Shown here: one piece after another, positions 6,829-13,604 of the stretch | Numbering within the stretch: the stretch's first letter is position 1 | How the letters are laid out: each line of letters begins with the position of its first letter | Origin: Caulobacter segnis | GTDB taxonomy: Bacteria; Pseudomonadota; Alphaproteobacteria; Caulobacterales; Caulobacteraceae | DNA length: 16,130 nt | NCBI RefSeq assembly: GCF_003243465.1 | Contig: NZ_QFQZ01000096.1 | Coordinates: forward strand, 1-16,130 | Reading direction: 5' to 3' | Program-made: the position numbers and the translations under genes | The notes under the pieces: model-generated | What the model was told of the DNA's origin: nothing | Seen by the model: only the letters and a program-made list of their open reading frames with translations | Databases searched by the model: none

Positions 6829-8910
6829 CTAGCAGGTCATCAGCGACGGGGCGTCGGCTGTGCGGCTGGGGCCGGCGGTGAAGCGCGCCACGGCCGACAG
6901 CAGATCGTCGCGGACGATCGGCTTGGCCACGTGACCGTCCATGCCGGCGGCCAGGCAGCGGGCGACCTGCTCGGGCATGACGTCGGCGCTGAGCGCCAGG
7001 ATCGGCACGTGTCGCTTGTCTCCCTCCATCGCGCGGATGGCGTGGGTCGCGGCCAGGCCGTCCATGACCGGCATGTGGACGTCCATCAGCACCAGGTCGA
7101 ACTCCTGGTCGCGCAGCAGGGACACCGCCATGGCCCCGTCCTCGGCGGTGACCGCTTCGTGCCCGCCCAGGGTCAGCAGGGCGTGACCCAGCTCGCGATT
7201 GACGTGATGGTCGTCGACCAACAGCACGCGCGCGCCGCGCGCGATCTGCGGCGGCGGCGAGATGGCCTCCAGCCGGGGCGCCGGTTGCGCGGGGGGGGCG
7301 GGAAGCTCGACCCAGAAGCATGAGCCGCGGCCCTGGGCGCTGATCACGCCGATCTCGCCGCCCATCCGGGTGACCAACGCCTTGCTGATCGCCAGGCCCA
7401 GGCCTGTGCCGCCGTAGCCGCGACTGATCGAGCTGTCGGCCTGGGTGAAGCGCTGGAACAGTCGCGCCTGCACGTCCGGCGCGATGCCGATGCCGGTGTC
7501 GGACACCTCGAACCGCAGGCGACGGGGATCCGACAGGTCCAGCCGGGCGACCACGGCGCCGTCGCGGGTGAACTTGATGGCGTTGGACAGCAGGTTCAGC
7601 AGCACCTGCCGCAGCCGGGTCTCATCGAGCAGGAACAGCGAGCCCTCGTCGCCGCCCTCGACCTCGATCCTTAGCGACAGGTCCTTGGTCTCGGCCGCGG
7701 GGGCGGCGATCGCCATGGCGTCGCGCAGCACCAGGGCCGGGGCCAGCGGCTCCGGATCCAGCTCCATGCGCCCGGCTTCCAGTTTCGAGAAGTCCAGCAG
7801 GTCGTTGATGATCTCGACCAGCGAGCGGCCGGCGCGCTCGATCAGGTCCAGCCGCCGGCGGCTCTCGCACGACAGGCCAGGGGCGGCGGAGACCAGGCCG
7901 GCGAAACCGAGGATGCTGTTCAGCGGCGTGCGGATCTCGTGGCTGATCGTCGCCAGGAACTCGGACTTGGCCTTGTTGGCGGCCTGGGCGCTGGCCTGGG
8001 CGTTCCGCGCGGCGTCGCGGCCCCGCGTCATCAGCACCTGCAGGCGCTTTTGCCGTTCCAGGATCATGGCCGCGGTCAGGCAGACGGCGAACAGCATCAC
8101 GTGGAAGATGACGGCGTGGCGCAGGGGGATCAACGCCACGTCACGGTCGATGCCGACCCGGTGCAGGACGGCGGGGATCGAGGCGGCCAGGGAGGCGATG
8201 ACCAGGATCGCCGCCGCGCGCGGCCCGCCTCGGAACACCGCCAGCATGGCGGGGGCGAACAGCAGCGCCTGCAGCCCTGGATCCCAGGTGAAGATCGCCA
8301 CGGCGCTGATCACGACCAAGGCCGTGAGCATGGTCACCTGCCACGCGGGGGCGGGAAACAGCGGCTGGTGCCGCCGGTCCATCAGCATGATCGTGGTCGG
8401 CATCGCCAGAAGCACGCCCAACACGTTTGGGGGGATCCACTCGGCCCATCCGCTCCAGATCGGCTTGCCGTGAAAGAGCGCCAGGGTCATCGTCGTCACC
8501 GTCGACAACGCCAGGACCAGCACCGACGCCGCGGCCGTGAGGCGCGCCAGCCCCCAGGGGCTGCGCATGTGACGGGTCAGCCCCAGCCGTTCCAGGCTCA
8601 TGGCGATCAGGACGTTCTGAACGAGATCCTGGGGGACTACCAGAATGATGAAGGAGGCGCCCACGCCCGCGACCAGCTCGACCGCGACATGAGCTACGCC
8701 GGCCAGGGCCAGCATGACCCAGCGCGCCTTGCCCTTCAGAGTCAGAAGGCCGGCGATAACGACCGCGTTGGCCGTCCAGATCGACGGCAAGTTGTGGGTC
8801 GCGCCGGCCAGGAACAGGCTGAACGTGATCGACCCCACAAAGGCCGTGAGTATCCCGACGATCCGCAAGGACTGGTCGTTGCGAGACCGGTGTCGAATGG
8901 CCGCGATCAA
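6829..8910 (-). CDS. Hybrid sensor histidine kinase/response regulator, MASE1-like
   Basis: A 693-residue membrane sensor. Residues 1-285 hold about seven or eight hydrophobic helices with a MASE1-like pattern (LPSIWTANAVVIAGLL at 41-56). A short coiled segment leads to the HisKA domain with phospho-acceptor His324 in ATISHEIRTPLN. The ATPase domain shows Asn443 (N box, SNAIKF), Asp471 (DTGIGI) and the glycine-rich GGTGLGLAISK. A receiver domain (about 560-677) has Asp566/Asp567, phospho-acceptor Asp610 (LMDVHMPVMDG) and Lys663. The start is TTG at 8910, supported by GGGGGAG 6 bases upstream; no ATG lies nearby. An eight-base G run (7291-7298) falls in the linker before the receiver. No partner regulator is adjacent, so it is an orphan hybrid kinase. 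The signal is unknown. Confidence 0.93.
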   Translation of the reverse strand: MIAAIRHRSRNDQSLRIVGILTAFVGSITFSLFLAGATHNLPSIWTANAVVIAGLLTLKGKARWVMLALAGVAHVAVELVAGVGASFIILVVPQDLVQNVLIAMSLERLGLTRHMRSPWGLARLTAAASVLVLALSTVTTMTLALFHGKPIWSGWAEWIPPNVLGVLLAMPTTIMLMDRRHQPLFPAPAWQVTMLTALVVISAVAIFTWDPGLQALLFAPAMLAVFRGGPRAAAILVIASLAASIPAVLHRVGIDRDVALIPLRHAVIFHVMLFAVCLTAAMILERQKRLQVLMTRGRDAARNAQASAQAANKAKSEFLATISHEIRTPLNSILGFAGLVSAAPGLSCESRRRLDLIERAGRSLVEIINDLLDFSKLEAGRMELDPEPLAPALVLRDAMAIAAPAAETKDLSLRIEVEGGDEGSLFLLDETRLRQVLLNLLSNAIKFTRDGAVVARLDLSDPRRLRFEVSDTGIGIAPDVQARLFQRFTQADSSISRGYGGTGLGLAISKALVTRMGGEIGVISAQGRGSCFWVELPAPPAQPAPRLEAISPPPQIARGARVLLVDDHHVNRELGHALLTLGGHEAVTAEDGAMAVSLLRDQEFDLVLMDVHMPVMDGLAATHAIRAMEGDKRHVPILALSADVMPEQVARCLAAGMDGHVAKPIVRDDLLSAVARFTAGPSRTADAPSLMTC

Positions 8911-9004
8911 ACTTAGCTCCCCCTACCCGCGAGGATTGTAAGGCGCTCGAGGTTTCGGCGGGGTTTAAGTCACCCGAGATTTCCGCAGATTTCGCGCCCG
9001 CTCG

Positions 9005-9514
9005 TCAGCGCCGTTCCAGCACCCGGAACACGAAGGCGTGGTCGTCTCCAGGCCCCGCGACGTGCGCCTCGCGGCGAACCTCGGTCCAGGCGCTTTCGTC
9101 GAAGCTCGGGAAACGCACATCGCCCTCGACCTCGGCGGCCACTTCGGTGAGGTAGAGCCGCCGGGCCTTGGGCAGGGCCAGTTCGAACAGGGCGCGGCCG
9201 CCGATCACGCAGACCTCGTCGAGGCTGTCGTCGGCCGCCTGCTCCTTGGCGATCTGCACCGCTTCGGACCAGGTCTCGCAGGCGATCGCGCCTTCGGGTT
9301 CGAAGCTCTGGTCGCGGGACAGCACGACGTTCATGCGGCCGGGCAGGGGTTTGCGGGGAAGGCTGTCCCAGGTCTTGCGCCCCATGATGATCGGCTTGCC
9401 CAGGGTGTTGGCCTTGAACAGGGCCAGGTCCGACTTCAGCCGCCAGGGCAGGTCGCCCTCGCGGCCGATCACCCCGTTGGCGGCGCGGGCGACGACGATG
9501 GCGAGGCTGGGCAT
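9005..9514 (-). CDS. folA: Dihydrofolate reductase
   Basis: Reduces dihydrofolate to tetrahydrofolate with NADPH, refilling the pool consumed by ThyA, encoded about 2 kb away. Counting from the upstream ATG at 9520 (171 residues), landmarks are IVVARAANGVIG (9-20), the DLPWRLKSDL segment with Trp26 and the catalytic acid Asp31 (E. coli Asp27), the NADPH-binding IIMGRKTWDSLPRKPLPGR (44-62) and VCVIGGRALF. The length is normal. Two ATGs compete: 9520 (only 3 bases after AGG) and 9514 (about 9 bases after it). I chose 9514 on spacing, giving 169 residues. The hybrid kinase lies 94 bases downstream in the same direction; a TACAAT hexamer in that gap may provide it a separate promoter. Confidence 0.95.
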   Translation of the reverse strand: MPSLAIVVARAANGVIGREGDLPWRLKSDLALFKANTLGKPIIMGRKTWDSLPRKPLPGRMNVVLSRDQSFEPEGAIACETWSEAVQIAKEQAADDSLDEVCVIGGRALFELALPKARRLYLTEVAAEVEGDVRFPSFDESAWTEVRREAHVAGPGDDHAFVFRVLERR

Positions 9515-9532
9515 GGTCATGCACCTTGATTA

Positions 9533-9549
9533 GCGGGCGTCGCGCCCGC
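9533..9549. promoter_or_regulatory. 7+3+7 perfect inverted repeat between folA and the MDR gene
   Basis: GCGGGCG-TCG-CGCCCGC is a perfect inverted repeat in the divergent region between folA (start 9514 or 9520) and the quinone-reductase-like gene (start 9622). It could be a regulator site affecting either gene, or a hairpin. Such a G+C-rich palindrome arises by chance more easily in this base composition, so the call is tentative. Confidence 0.3.
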
Positions 9550-9621
9550 GCGCCAAGGCTTGATCCAAACCTGAACGTTGATCACTCTTTCGACCAAGGA
9601 ACGATGATCGGGGGAAGGGCG

Positions 9622-10644
9622 ATGTCGGCGACGGCGTTCGAGATGCATATGGCCCGGACGGGGGGCGTCGAGGTGCTGCAAGCCCGCCAGGTCACGCTAC
9701 CGCCGCCGGGACCAGGGCAGGCGCGGGTGGCGATCGAGGCCGCCGGGGTGGCCTTCGCCGACATCGTCATGCGCACCGGGCTTTATCCCGGCGTAAAGGC
9801 GCCGGTGACGCCGGGCTACGACTTCGTCGGCCGGATCGAGGCGTTGGGCGCGGGCGTCGAGAGCCTCCACGTGGGGCAGCGCGTGGCGGCCCTGACCGTG
9901 ACAGGCTCCTACGCCACGCGCCGGAACATCGACGCCCGCTGGCTGGTCGCCGCGCCCGAGGCGGCGCCCGCCGAGGCCCTGGTCGCGGGCGTCCTGAACG
10001 GCCTGACCGCCTGGCAGATGTTCCACCGCGTCGCCGGCGCGGTGGCGGGCGAGTGGGTGCTGGTCCACGGCGCCGCGGGCGGCGTCGGCGGCCTGCTCCT
10101 CGATCTGGCGCGGCGGGCCGGGGTCCGGGCGATCGGCACGGCTTCGGCGGGCAAGAAGGCCGAGGTCGAGGCCAAGGGCGGCGTGCATGTCGACTACCGC
10201 ACCGAGCCGGTGGCGGCGCGTGCGGTCGCGCTGTCGGGCGGCGGCGTGGTCGCGGCCTTCGACCATGTCGGCGGGCCGCACCTGAAGACCGCCTCCATCG
10301 CCGCGCTGCGCCCCGGCGGGACGGCGGTGCTGTACGGCGGCTATGACGCGACCAAGGGCGGCAAGGCGCGGCCCGCCGCGATGCTGAAGATGCTGGCGGC
10401 CGACCGGCTGTCGGCCTTGAAGCTGTTTAGCCAAAGCCAGGGCGTGGTCGGCTACAACGTCACCTCGTGGCGCGATGCGCGGCCGGAGGCTTATCGGCAG
10501 GATCTGGCCCAGGTGCTCGCGCTGATCGGGGAGGGCGCGATCCAGCCCACGATCGCCAAGGTCCTGCCGCTGCGCGAGGCCGGCGAGGCCCAGGCGCTGC
10601 TGCAGTCGGCCAAGCTGGCGGGGAAGATCGTACTGAGGCCGTGA
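9622..10644 (+). CDS. Zinc-free medium-chain dehydrogenase (quinone oxidoreductase-like)
   Basis: A 340-residue medium-chain dehydrogenase/reductase. The N-terminal GroES-like domain contains GVAFADIVMRTGLYPG (42-57) and PVTPGYDFVGRIEALG (61-76). The Rossmann domain carries the NADPH-binding HGAAGGVGG (149-157). There is no cysteine in the whole protein, so neither the catalytic nor the structural zinc of alcohol dehydrogenases can bind; this matches the quinone oxidoreductase/VAT-1-like branch, which reduces quinones or enones with NADPH. Starts at 9526, 9604 and 9622 are in frame; 9622 follows GGGGGAAGGG and begins directly with the conserved domain, so it is preferred. The stop lies 2 bases from the end of the opposing disrupted gene. 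Substrate unknown. Confidence 0.9.
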   Translation: MSATAFEMHMARTGGVEVLQARQVTLPPPGPGQARVAIEAAGVAFADIVMRTGLYPGVKAPVTPGYDFVGRIEALGAGVESLHVGQRVAALTVTGSYATRRNIDARWLVAAPEAAPAEALVAGVLNGLTAWQMFHRVAGAVAGEWVLVHGAAGGVGGLLLDLARRAGVRAIGTASAGKKAEVEAKGGVHVDYRTEPVAARAVALSGGGVVAAFDHVGGPHLKTASIAALRPGGTAVLYGGYDATKGGKARPAAMLKMLAADRLSALKLFSQSQGVVGYNVTSWRDARPEAYRQDLAQVLALIGEGAIQPTIAKVLPLREAGEAQALLQSAKLAGKIVLRP

Positions 10645-10646
10645 GG

Positions 10647-11261
10647 CTATCTGCCCATGCCGCTCCAAGCCGCCATCTGTCTCATCCATTCGACCATTGG
10701 CAGGCGGTCGATATCACGCCTGGAATAGCCGCGAGCGACGAGCACGTCGTCTGTCTCCGCGATGAAGTCCGTGAAGCGGCCCCATATGAACGACGGTCCT
10801 TCCGCGTCGAGCCTGCATTCTGTATTCAGCCAGTTGCGGACAATCGTCAGCGCTTCGGCCGGGTCATCTCCGTGGGCCTCGATATCTGAGTTCGAAAGGT
10901 CAGAGATCGCCGCCTAGTAGCGATAGCGTTCCGTCTCCAAGATCAGGCATCGCTTATCCGACCAAGGAGCGCCTCTGAACCGCTTGCAGCCGATGTCCAA
11001 GCCCAGTTCGAGCGGCATGTTGAGTCTGAACAATTCGCCTGCCCGCTCTGCTCGGATACGAGACAGGTCGTGGATGCCGAACTTGGAGGCTTCTATCAGC
11101 TCTATGATTTTCTCGATGCGCGGCTCTGCGCCATCAAGTCGCTCGATGGCGATGCGCGGCTCCAGGCCCAGATAATATATGCAGAACAAGATAGCCCTCA
11201 GCAGGGGCTTATAGGCGTCATCAAAAGGGCAGTTGATGAAGACGCTACGCTCAAAGGCCAT
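10647..11261 (-). pseudogene. Amber-interrupted gene of the FINCPFDD-type family (full extent)
   Basis: The frame of the 115-codon gene at 10914-11261 meets TAG at 10914-10916 and then stays open, in the same phase, for 88 further codons to a second TAG at 10647-10649. The continuation has a normal protein composition, with stretches such as AAISDLSNSDIEAHGDDP, LTIVRNWLNTEC and GRFTDFIAETDD, not the Ala/Arg/Pro noise of shadow frames in this window. As I remember relatives of this family, they continue from a YRYQ motif into such a sequence, so the TAG most simply replaces CAG (Gln) by one C-to-T change. The intact protein would have 204 residues. Alternatives are a sequencing error or suppression of the stop. 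The second TAG lies 2 bases from the opposing gene's stop. Confidence 0.8.
10914..11261 (-). CDS. Translatable N-terminal part (115 aa) of the disrupted gene
   Basis: This is the part read before the amber codon. Visible blocks are VFINCPFDDAY (7-17), a hydrophobic helix (18-32), RIAIERLDG (36-44), a helix ending in KFGIHDLSR (60-68), NMPLELGLDIG (81-91) and a final strand RCLILETERYRY (104-115). Alternating strand-helix blocks, an acidic HD, and a Glu in a P-x-ELG context faintly recall nucleoside 2-deoxyribosyltransferase and TIR-like folds that cleave N-glycosidic bonds, but this is pattern inference and no activity is assigned. The product lacks the C-terminal 88 residues and may be unstable. 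Its start lies 8 bases after the DUF2188 stop and lacks a clear ribosome site, suggesting translational coupling. Local G+C is about 50%. Confidence 0.7.
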   Translation of the reverse strand: MAFERSVFINCPFDDAYKPLLRAILFCIYYLGLEPRIAIERLDGAEPRIEKIIELIEASKFGIHDLSRIRAERAGELFRLNMPLELGLDIGCKRFRGAPWSDKRCLILETERYRY

Positions 11262-11269
11262 AGGGCGGT

Positions 11270-11494
11270 TTAGCCCTTGGGCGGAAAGGGATCGGCGCCG
11301 TAGCTGTTGCGTGACCGGATAGTGCCGTCGGCGCGGTGGATGTAGAGCTCCGCGCCTTCCTTCTGGGCTAGCGCCTTTCCATGCGCGATCGCCGCTTCTT
11401 GCGTCGAAAACGTCTTTGAGGCGCGCGCCGCCCCTGTCGCCCTGACGCTCCAGCCGCCGCGGATCGACGGAACAACATGTTGTCCTTTGGACAT
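11270..11494 (-). CDS. DUF2188 domain protein
   Basis: A 74-residue protein matching the DUF2188 pattern over nearly its whole length: an opening HVVPS strand, GGWSVRATGA (13-22), the helix TQEAAIAHGKALAQKEGAEL and the closing DGTIRSRNSYGADPFPPKG. It is probably a small cytoplasmic alpha/beta protein; no biochemical function is established to my knowledge. The ATG has a strong AAGGAGA ribosome site. It is the first gene of a two-gene unit with the amber-interrupted gene, 8 bases downstream, and follows thyA by 39 bases in the same direction. The small partner could be an accessory or regulator of the larger protein; this is inference from pairing alone. Confidence 0.88.
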   Translation of the reverse strand: MSKGQHVVPSIRGGWSVRATGAARASKTFSTQEAAIAHGKALAQKEGAELYIHRADGTIRSRNSYGADPFPPKG

Positions 11495-11515
11495 CGGCGT
11501 CTCCTTAGAGAGGCT

Positions 11516-11523
11516 AATATAGC
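11516..11523 (-). promoter_or_regulatory. Candidate -10 element for the DUF2188 unit
   Basis: On the minus strand this reads GCTATATT, matching seven of eight positions of GCTANAWC, which I recall as the Caulobacter housekeeping -10 consensus. It lies between the thyA stop (11534) and the DUF2188 start (11494). A TCTGACC sequence just upstream could be the -35, but the spacing is shorter than usual. It would let the module be transcribed independently of thyA. Confidence 0.35.
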
Positions 11524-11533
11524 GTCGCCCAGG

Positions 11534-12373
11534 TCAGACTGAAACCTCGGCCTTGATGTGCGGATGGGCCTGGTAGCCGTCCAGGGTGAAATCCTCGTAC
11601 GCGAAGCCGAACAGGTCGCGCTTGTCGGCGATCGTCATGGTCGGGAAGTCGAAGGGCTCGCGGGTCAGCTGCTCGCGGGCCTGGTCTAGGTGGTTCAGGT
11701 AGAGGTGCGCGTCGCCGAAGGTGTGGACGAACTCGCCCGGCTCCAGGCCGACGACCTTGGCGACCATCAGGGTCAGCAGGGCGTAGCTGGCGATGTTGAA
11801 CGGCACGCCCAGGAAGACGTCGGCGCTGCGCTGGTAGAGCTGGCAGCTCAGCTTGCCGTCGGCGACGAAGAACTGGAACAGGCAGTGGCATGGCGGCAGG
11901 GCCATGTCGTCGACGTCGGCCGGGTTCCAGGCCGAGACGATGTGGCGGCGGCTGCTCGGATTGGTCTTCAGGTTCTCAACGAGATTGCCGATCTGGTCGA
12001 TGACGCGGCCGTCAGGCGTGGCCCACGAGCGCCACTGCTTGCCGTAGACGGGGCCGAGGTCGCCGTTCTCGTCGGCCCACTCGTCCCAGATGCGGACGCC
12101 GTTGTCCTTCAGATAGGCGATGTTGGTGTCGCCCTTCAGGAACCACAGAAGCTCGATGATGATCGAGCGCAGATGCAGCTTCTTGGTCGTCAGGACCGGG
12201 AAGCCCTTGGAGAGGTCAAAGCGGATCTGCCGCCCGAACACGCCCAGCGTGCCGGTGCCCGTGCGGTCGCCGCGCTGGACGCCGTTCTCGAGGATGTCGG
12301 CGAGAAGGGCCAGGTACTGCCGCTCGGGATGATCGGCGGCGGCTTTCGGGGCGTCGAGGACGGCGGTGGTCAT
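11534..12373 (-). CDS. thyA: Thymidylate synthase
   Basis: Methylates dUMP to dTMP using methylene-tetrahydrofolate, which supplies both the carbon and the reducing power and leaves dihydrofolate for FolA. The 279-residue protein has all active-site landmarks: Arg37 in GDRTGTGTLG, the WDEWADENGDLGPVYGKQW segment (96-114), the double-Arg SRRHIVSAWNP (141-151), nucleophile Cys162 in ALPPCHC, Asp185 and Asn193 in SADVFLGVPFNIASY, and His223/Tyr225 in DAHLYLNH. The N-terminus is about 15 residues longer than E. coli ThyA. The ATG at 12373 was chosen because family similarity begins soon after; a further 20 in-frame residues upstream are Arg-rich and unlike the family. The ribosome site is weak. 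The DUF2188 unit follows in the same direction. Confidence 0.97.
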   Translation of the reverse strand: MTTAVLDAPKAAADHPERQYLALLADILENGVQRGDRTGTGTLGVFGRQIRFDLSKGFPVLTTKKLHLRSIIIELLWFLKGDTNIAYLKDNGVRIWDEWADENGDLGPVYGKQWRSWATPDGRVIDQIGNLVENLKTNPSSRRHIVSAWNPADVDDMALPPCHCLFQFFVADGKLSCQLYQRSADVFLGVPFNIASYALLTLMVAKVVGLEPGEFVHTFGDAHLYLNHLDQAREQLTREPFDFPTMTIADKRDLFGFAYEDFTLDGYQAHPHIKAEVSV

Positions 12374-12463
12374 GTGGGCGATTGTGGCGGCGAATCGAGC
12401 CGTTGAACACCTGCGGCGCCGGAAACGATCCACAGGCGGGCGTGAACTATCCCAATATCAGAA

Positions 12464-12570
12464 CCCCTCCCCTTGCGGGGAGGGGCAGGGGTGGGGGTGT
12501 CGGCGCCAGCTGTGGCCGATACGGCGCTGGCGCCCACATTCCCAACCCCTTCCCCGCGAGGGGGAAGGGG
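12464..12570. repeat. Triple-hairpin intergenic repeat, family C
   Basis: Three perfect stems occur in 107 bases: CCCCTCCCC-ttgc-GGGGAGGGG (12464-12485), a central 9-bp stem GGCGCCAGC (12502-12510) with GCTGGCGCC (12526-12534), and CCCCTTCCCC-gcgag-GGGGAAGGGG (12546-12570). The flanks of the central stem also pair (GGGGTGGGGGTGT against ACATTCCCAACCCC), so the whole element can fold as one long arm. It starts beyond the thyA promoter region and stops 9 bases short of the stop codon of the leftward CsgG-like gene, so it forms that gene's 3' end. It is unrelated in sequence to families A and B but has the same paired architecture. Confidence 0.8.
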
Positions 12571-12579
12571 CCATGGACG

Positions 12580-13530
12580 TTACTTGCTCGGCGCGAGGCC
12601 CGTGTTCAGCACCCAGCCGACATTGTCGTTCTCGTCGGCCACTTCCCACCACAGCTCCTGCTGCTTGCCGGTCGGGTAGACGATGGCGCCGGCGGGCAGG
12701 GTGCGGATCAGCTTGCCGCCGGCGACCGGCGCGGCGCGCATGGCCACGGGGCGCTGGGCGGTGAAGGTCTTGGCCGGCGCGGCCGCGGCGGCGGGGCCGG
12801 CCTCCGACAGCAGGCCCAGGTCGCCGACCATCTTCGAATAGGCGTTGATGAACGACAGCGTCACGATGCGGCCGATGTCGGTGTCCTCGTAGCCGCCGCC
12901 GACCGCGCCGGCGAAGCCCAGGCCGCCGCCCGCGCCCCAGCCGATGTCGTTCTTCACCGCGTAGCCTTCAGCCACCGACATGGTCTCGGTGGTGCGGACA
13001 TTGGTCAGCGACAGGACGGTGTTGGCTTCCAGCTTCTTGGTCTTGATGCCGCCGACCAGACCGCCGACGCGGCCGCCGATCAGGCCGCCGATGGCGCCAG
13101 CCACCGCGCCGCCGCCGACATTGCTGTTGCTGCCCTGGACCTCGGCGACCAGCACGTAGTCGGCGGCCTTGACCTGGCCCTGGCCGACGTTGCTGCCGCG
13201 CTGCAGGCCCAGATTGCCGCCGATGTTGCGTTCCTTCTCGGCCGCGCTGAGGCCCGCGCCGCGGTCGACGAGGTTAAAGCAGCCCGAGCGCTGGACGATG
13301 GCGCGCAGCACCTTCTGCGGCGAGGCCAGGTTGTACTGGGTCCAGCCGCTGGAATCATCGCCGTCGACGATCGACAGCGTGCCCAGTTTGCGCGTGCAGC
13401 GCGGCACCTCGCCCGACGCCTGGGTCTGCATCTGCTGGCCCTTGCTGGCCTTGGCCTGGGCGAAGCCGGTGGCCGGCGTGAGGGCGGAGAGCGCCAGGCC
13501 AACGACCAGCGCGCTACGGAAGGCTTTCAT
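12580..13530 (-). CDS. CsgG/HfaB-like exported protein with SH3-like tail
   Basis: A 316-residue exported protein. Residues 1-26 are a Sec signal peptide (MKAFRSALVVGLALSAL... FAQA). Residues about 70-240 resemble CsgG/HfaB: LRAIVQRSGCFNLVDR (75-90), the AAEKERNIGG helix (96-105), ADYVLVAEV (123-131) and a closing helix VTLSFINAYSKMVGDLG. Embedded is a glycine zipper (GGGAVAGAIGGLIGGRVGG, 139-157) that may insert in or cross a membrane. Residues about 272-312 look like a bacterial SH3 fold (KLIRTLPAGAIVYPTG, WWEVADENDNVGWVLN), often a cell-wall or peptide contact. There is no lipobox Cys, unlike CsgG and HfaB lipoproteins. The ATG at 13530 is chosen for the signal peptide. It lies 74 bases after the DUF924 gene in the same direction. 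The role in envelope assembly or surface-fibre secretion is inferred. Confidence 0.8.
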   Translation of the reverse strand: MKAFRSALVVGLALSALTPATGFAQAKASKGQQMQTQASGEVPRCTRKLGTLSIVDGDDSSGWTQYNLASPQKVLRAIVQRSGCFNLVDRGAGLSAAEKERNIGGNLGLQRGSNVGQGQVKAADYVLVAEVQGSNSNVGGGAVAGAIGGLIGGRVGGLVGGIKTKKLEANTVLSLTNVRTTETMSVAEGYAVKNDIGWGAGGGLGFAGAVGGGYEDTDIGRIVTLSFINAYSKMVGDLGLLSEAGPAAAAAPAKTFTAQRPVAMRAAPVAGGKLIRTLPAGAIVYPTGKQQELWWEVADENDNVGWVLNTGLAPSK

Positions 13531-13604
13531 AGTGGCGTTCCCCAAAGAAGTGATCGAACGCACTCGTACAGGCGAATTTTTACAAAGCAAAGTTCAGGGG
13601 CGGA

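Noticed and set aside
5824..8910. Gluconolactonase and hybrid kinase as a sensor-enzyme operon
   Set aside because: They share a strand, but the 93-base gap and unrelated functions give no support beyond proximity.
10467..10889. 140-codon plus-strand frame running from the quinone-reductase-like gene into the amber-interrupted region
   Set aside because: Its first part is out of frame inside a firm gene and its second part is antisense to the better minus-strand continuation of the disrupted gene.
10914..10916. Programmed readthrough, pyrrolysine or selenocysteine use at the internal stop
   Set aside because: The codon is TAG, not TGA, so selenocysteine is excluded; no pyrrolysine genes or structured downstream element are visible and these are not expected in Caulobacter-like bacteria. 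A point mutation is simpler.
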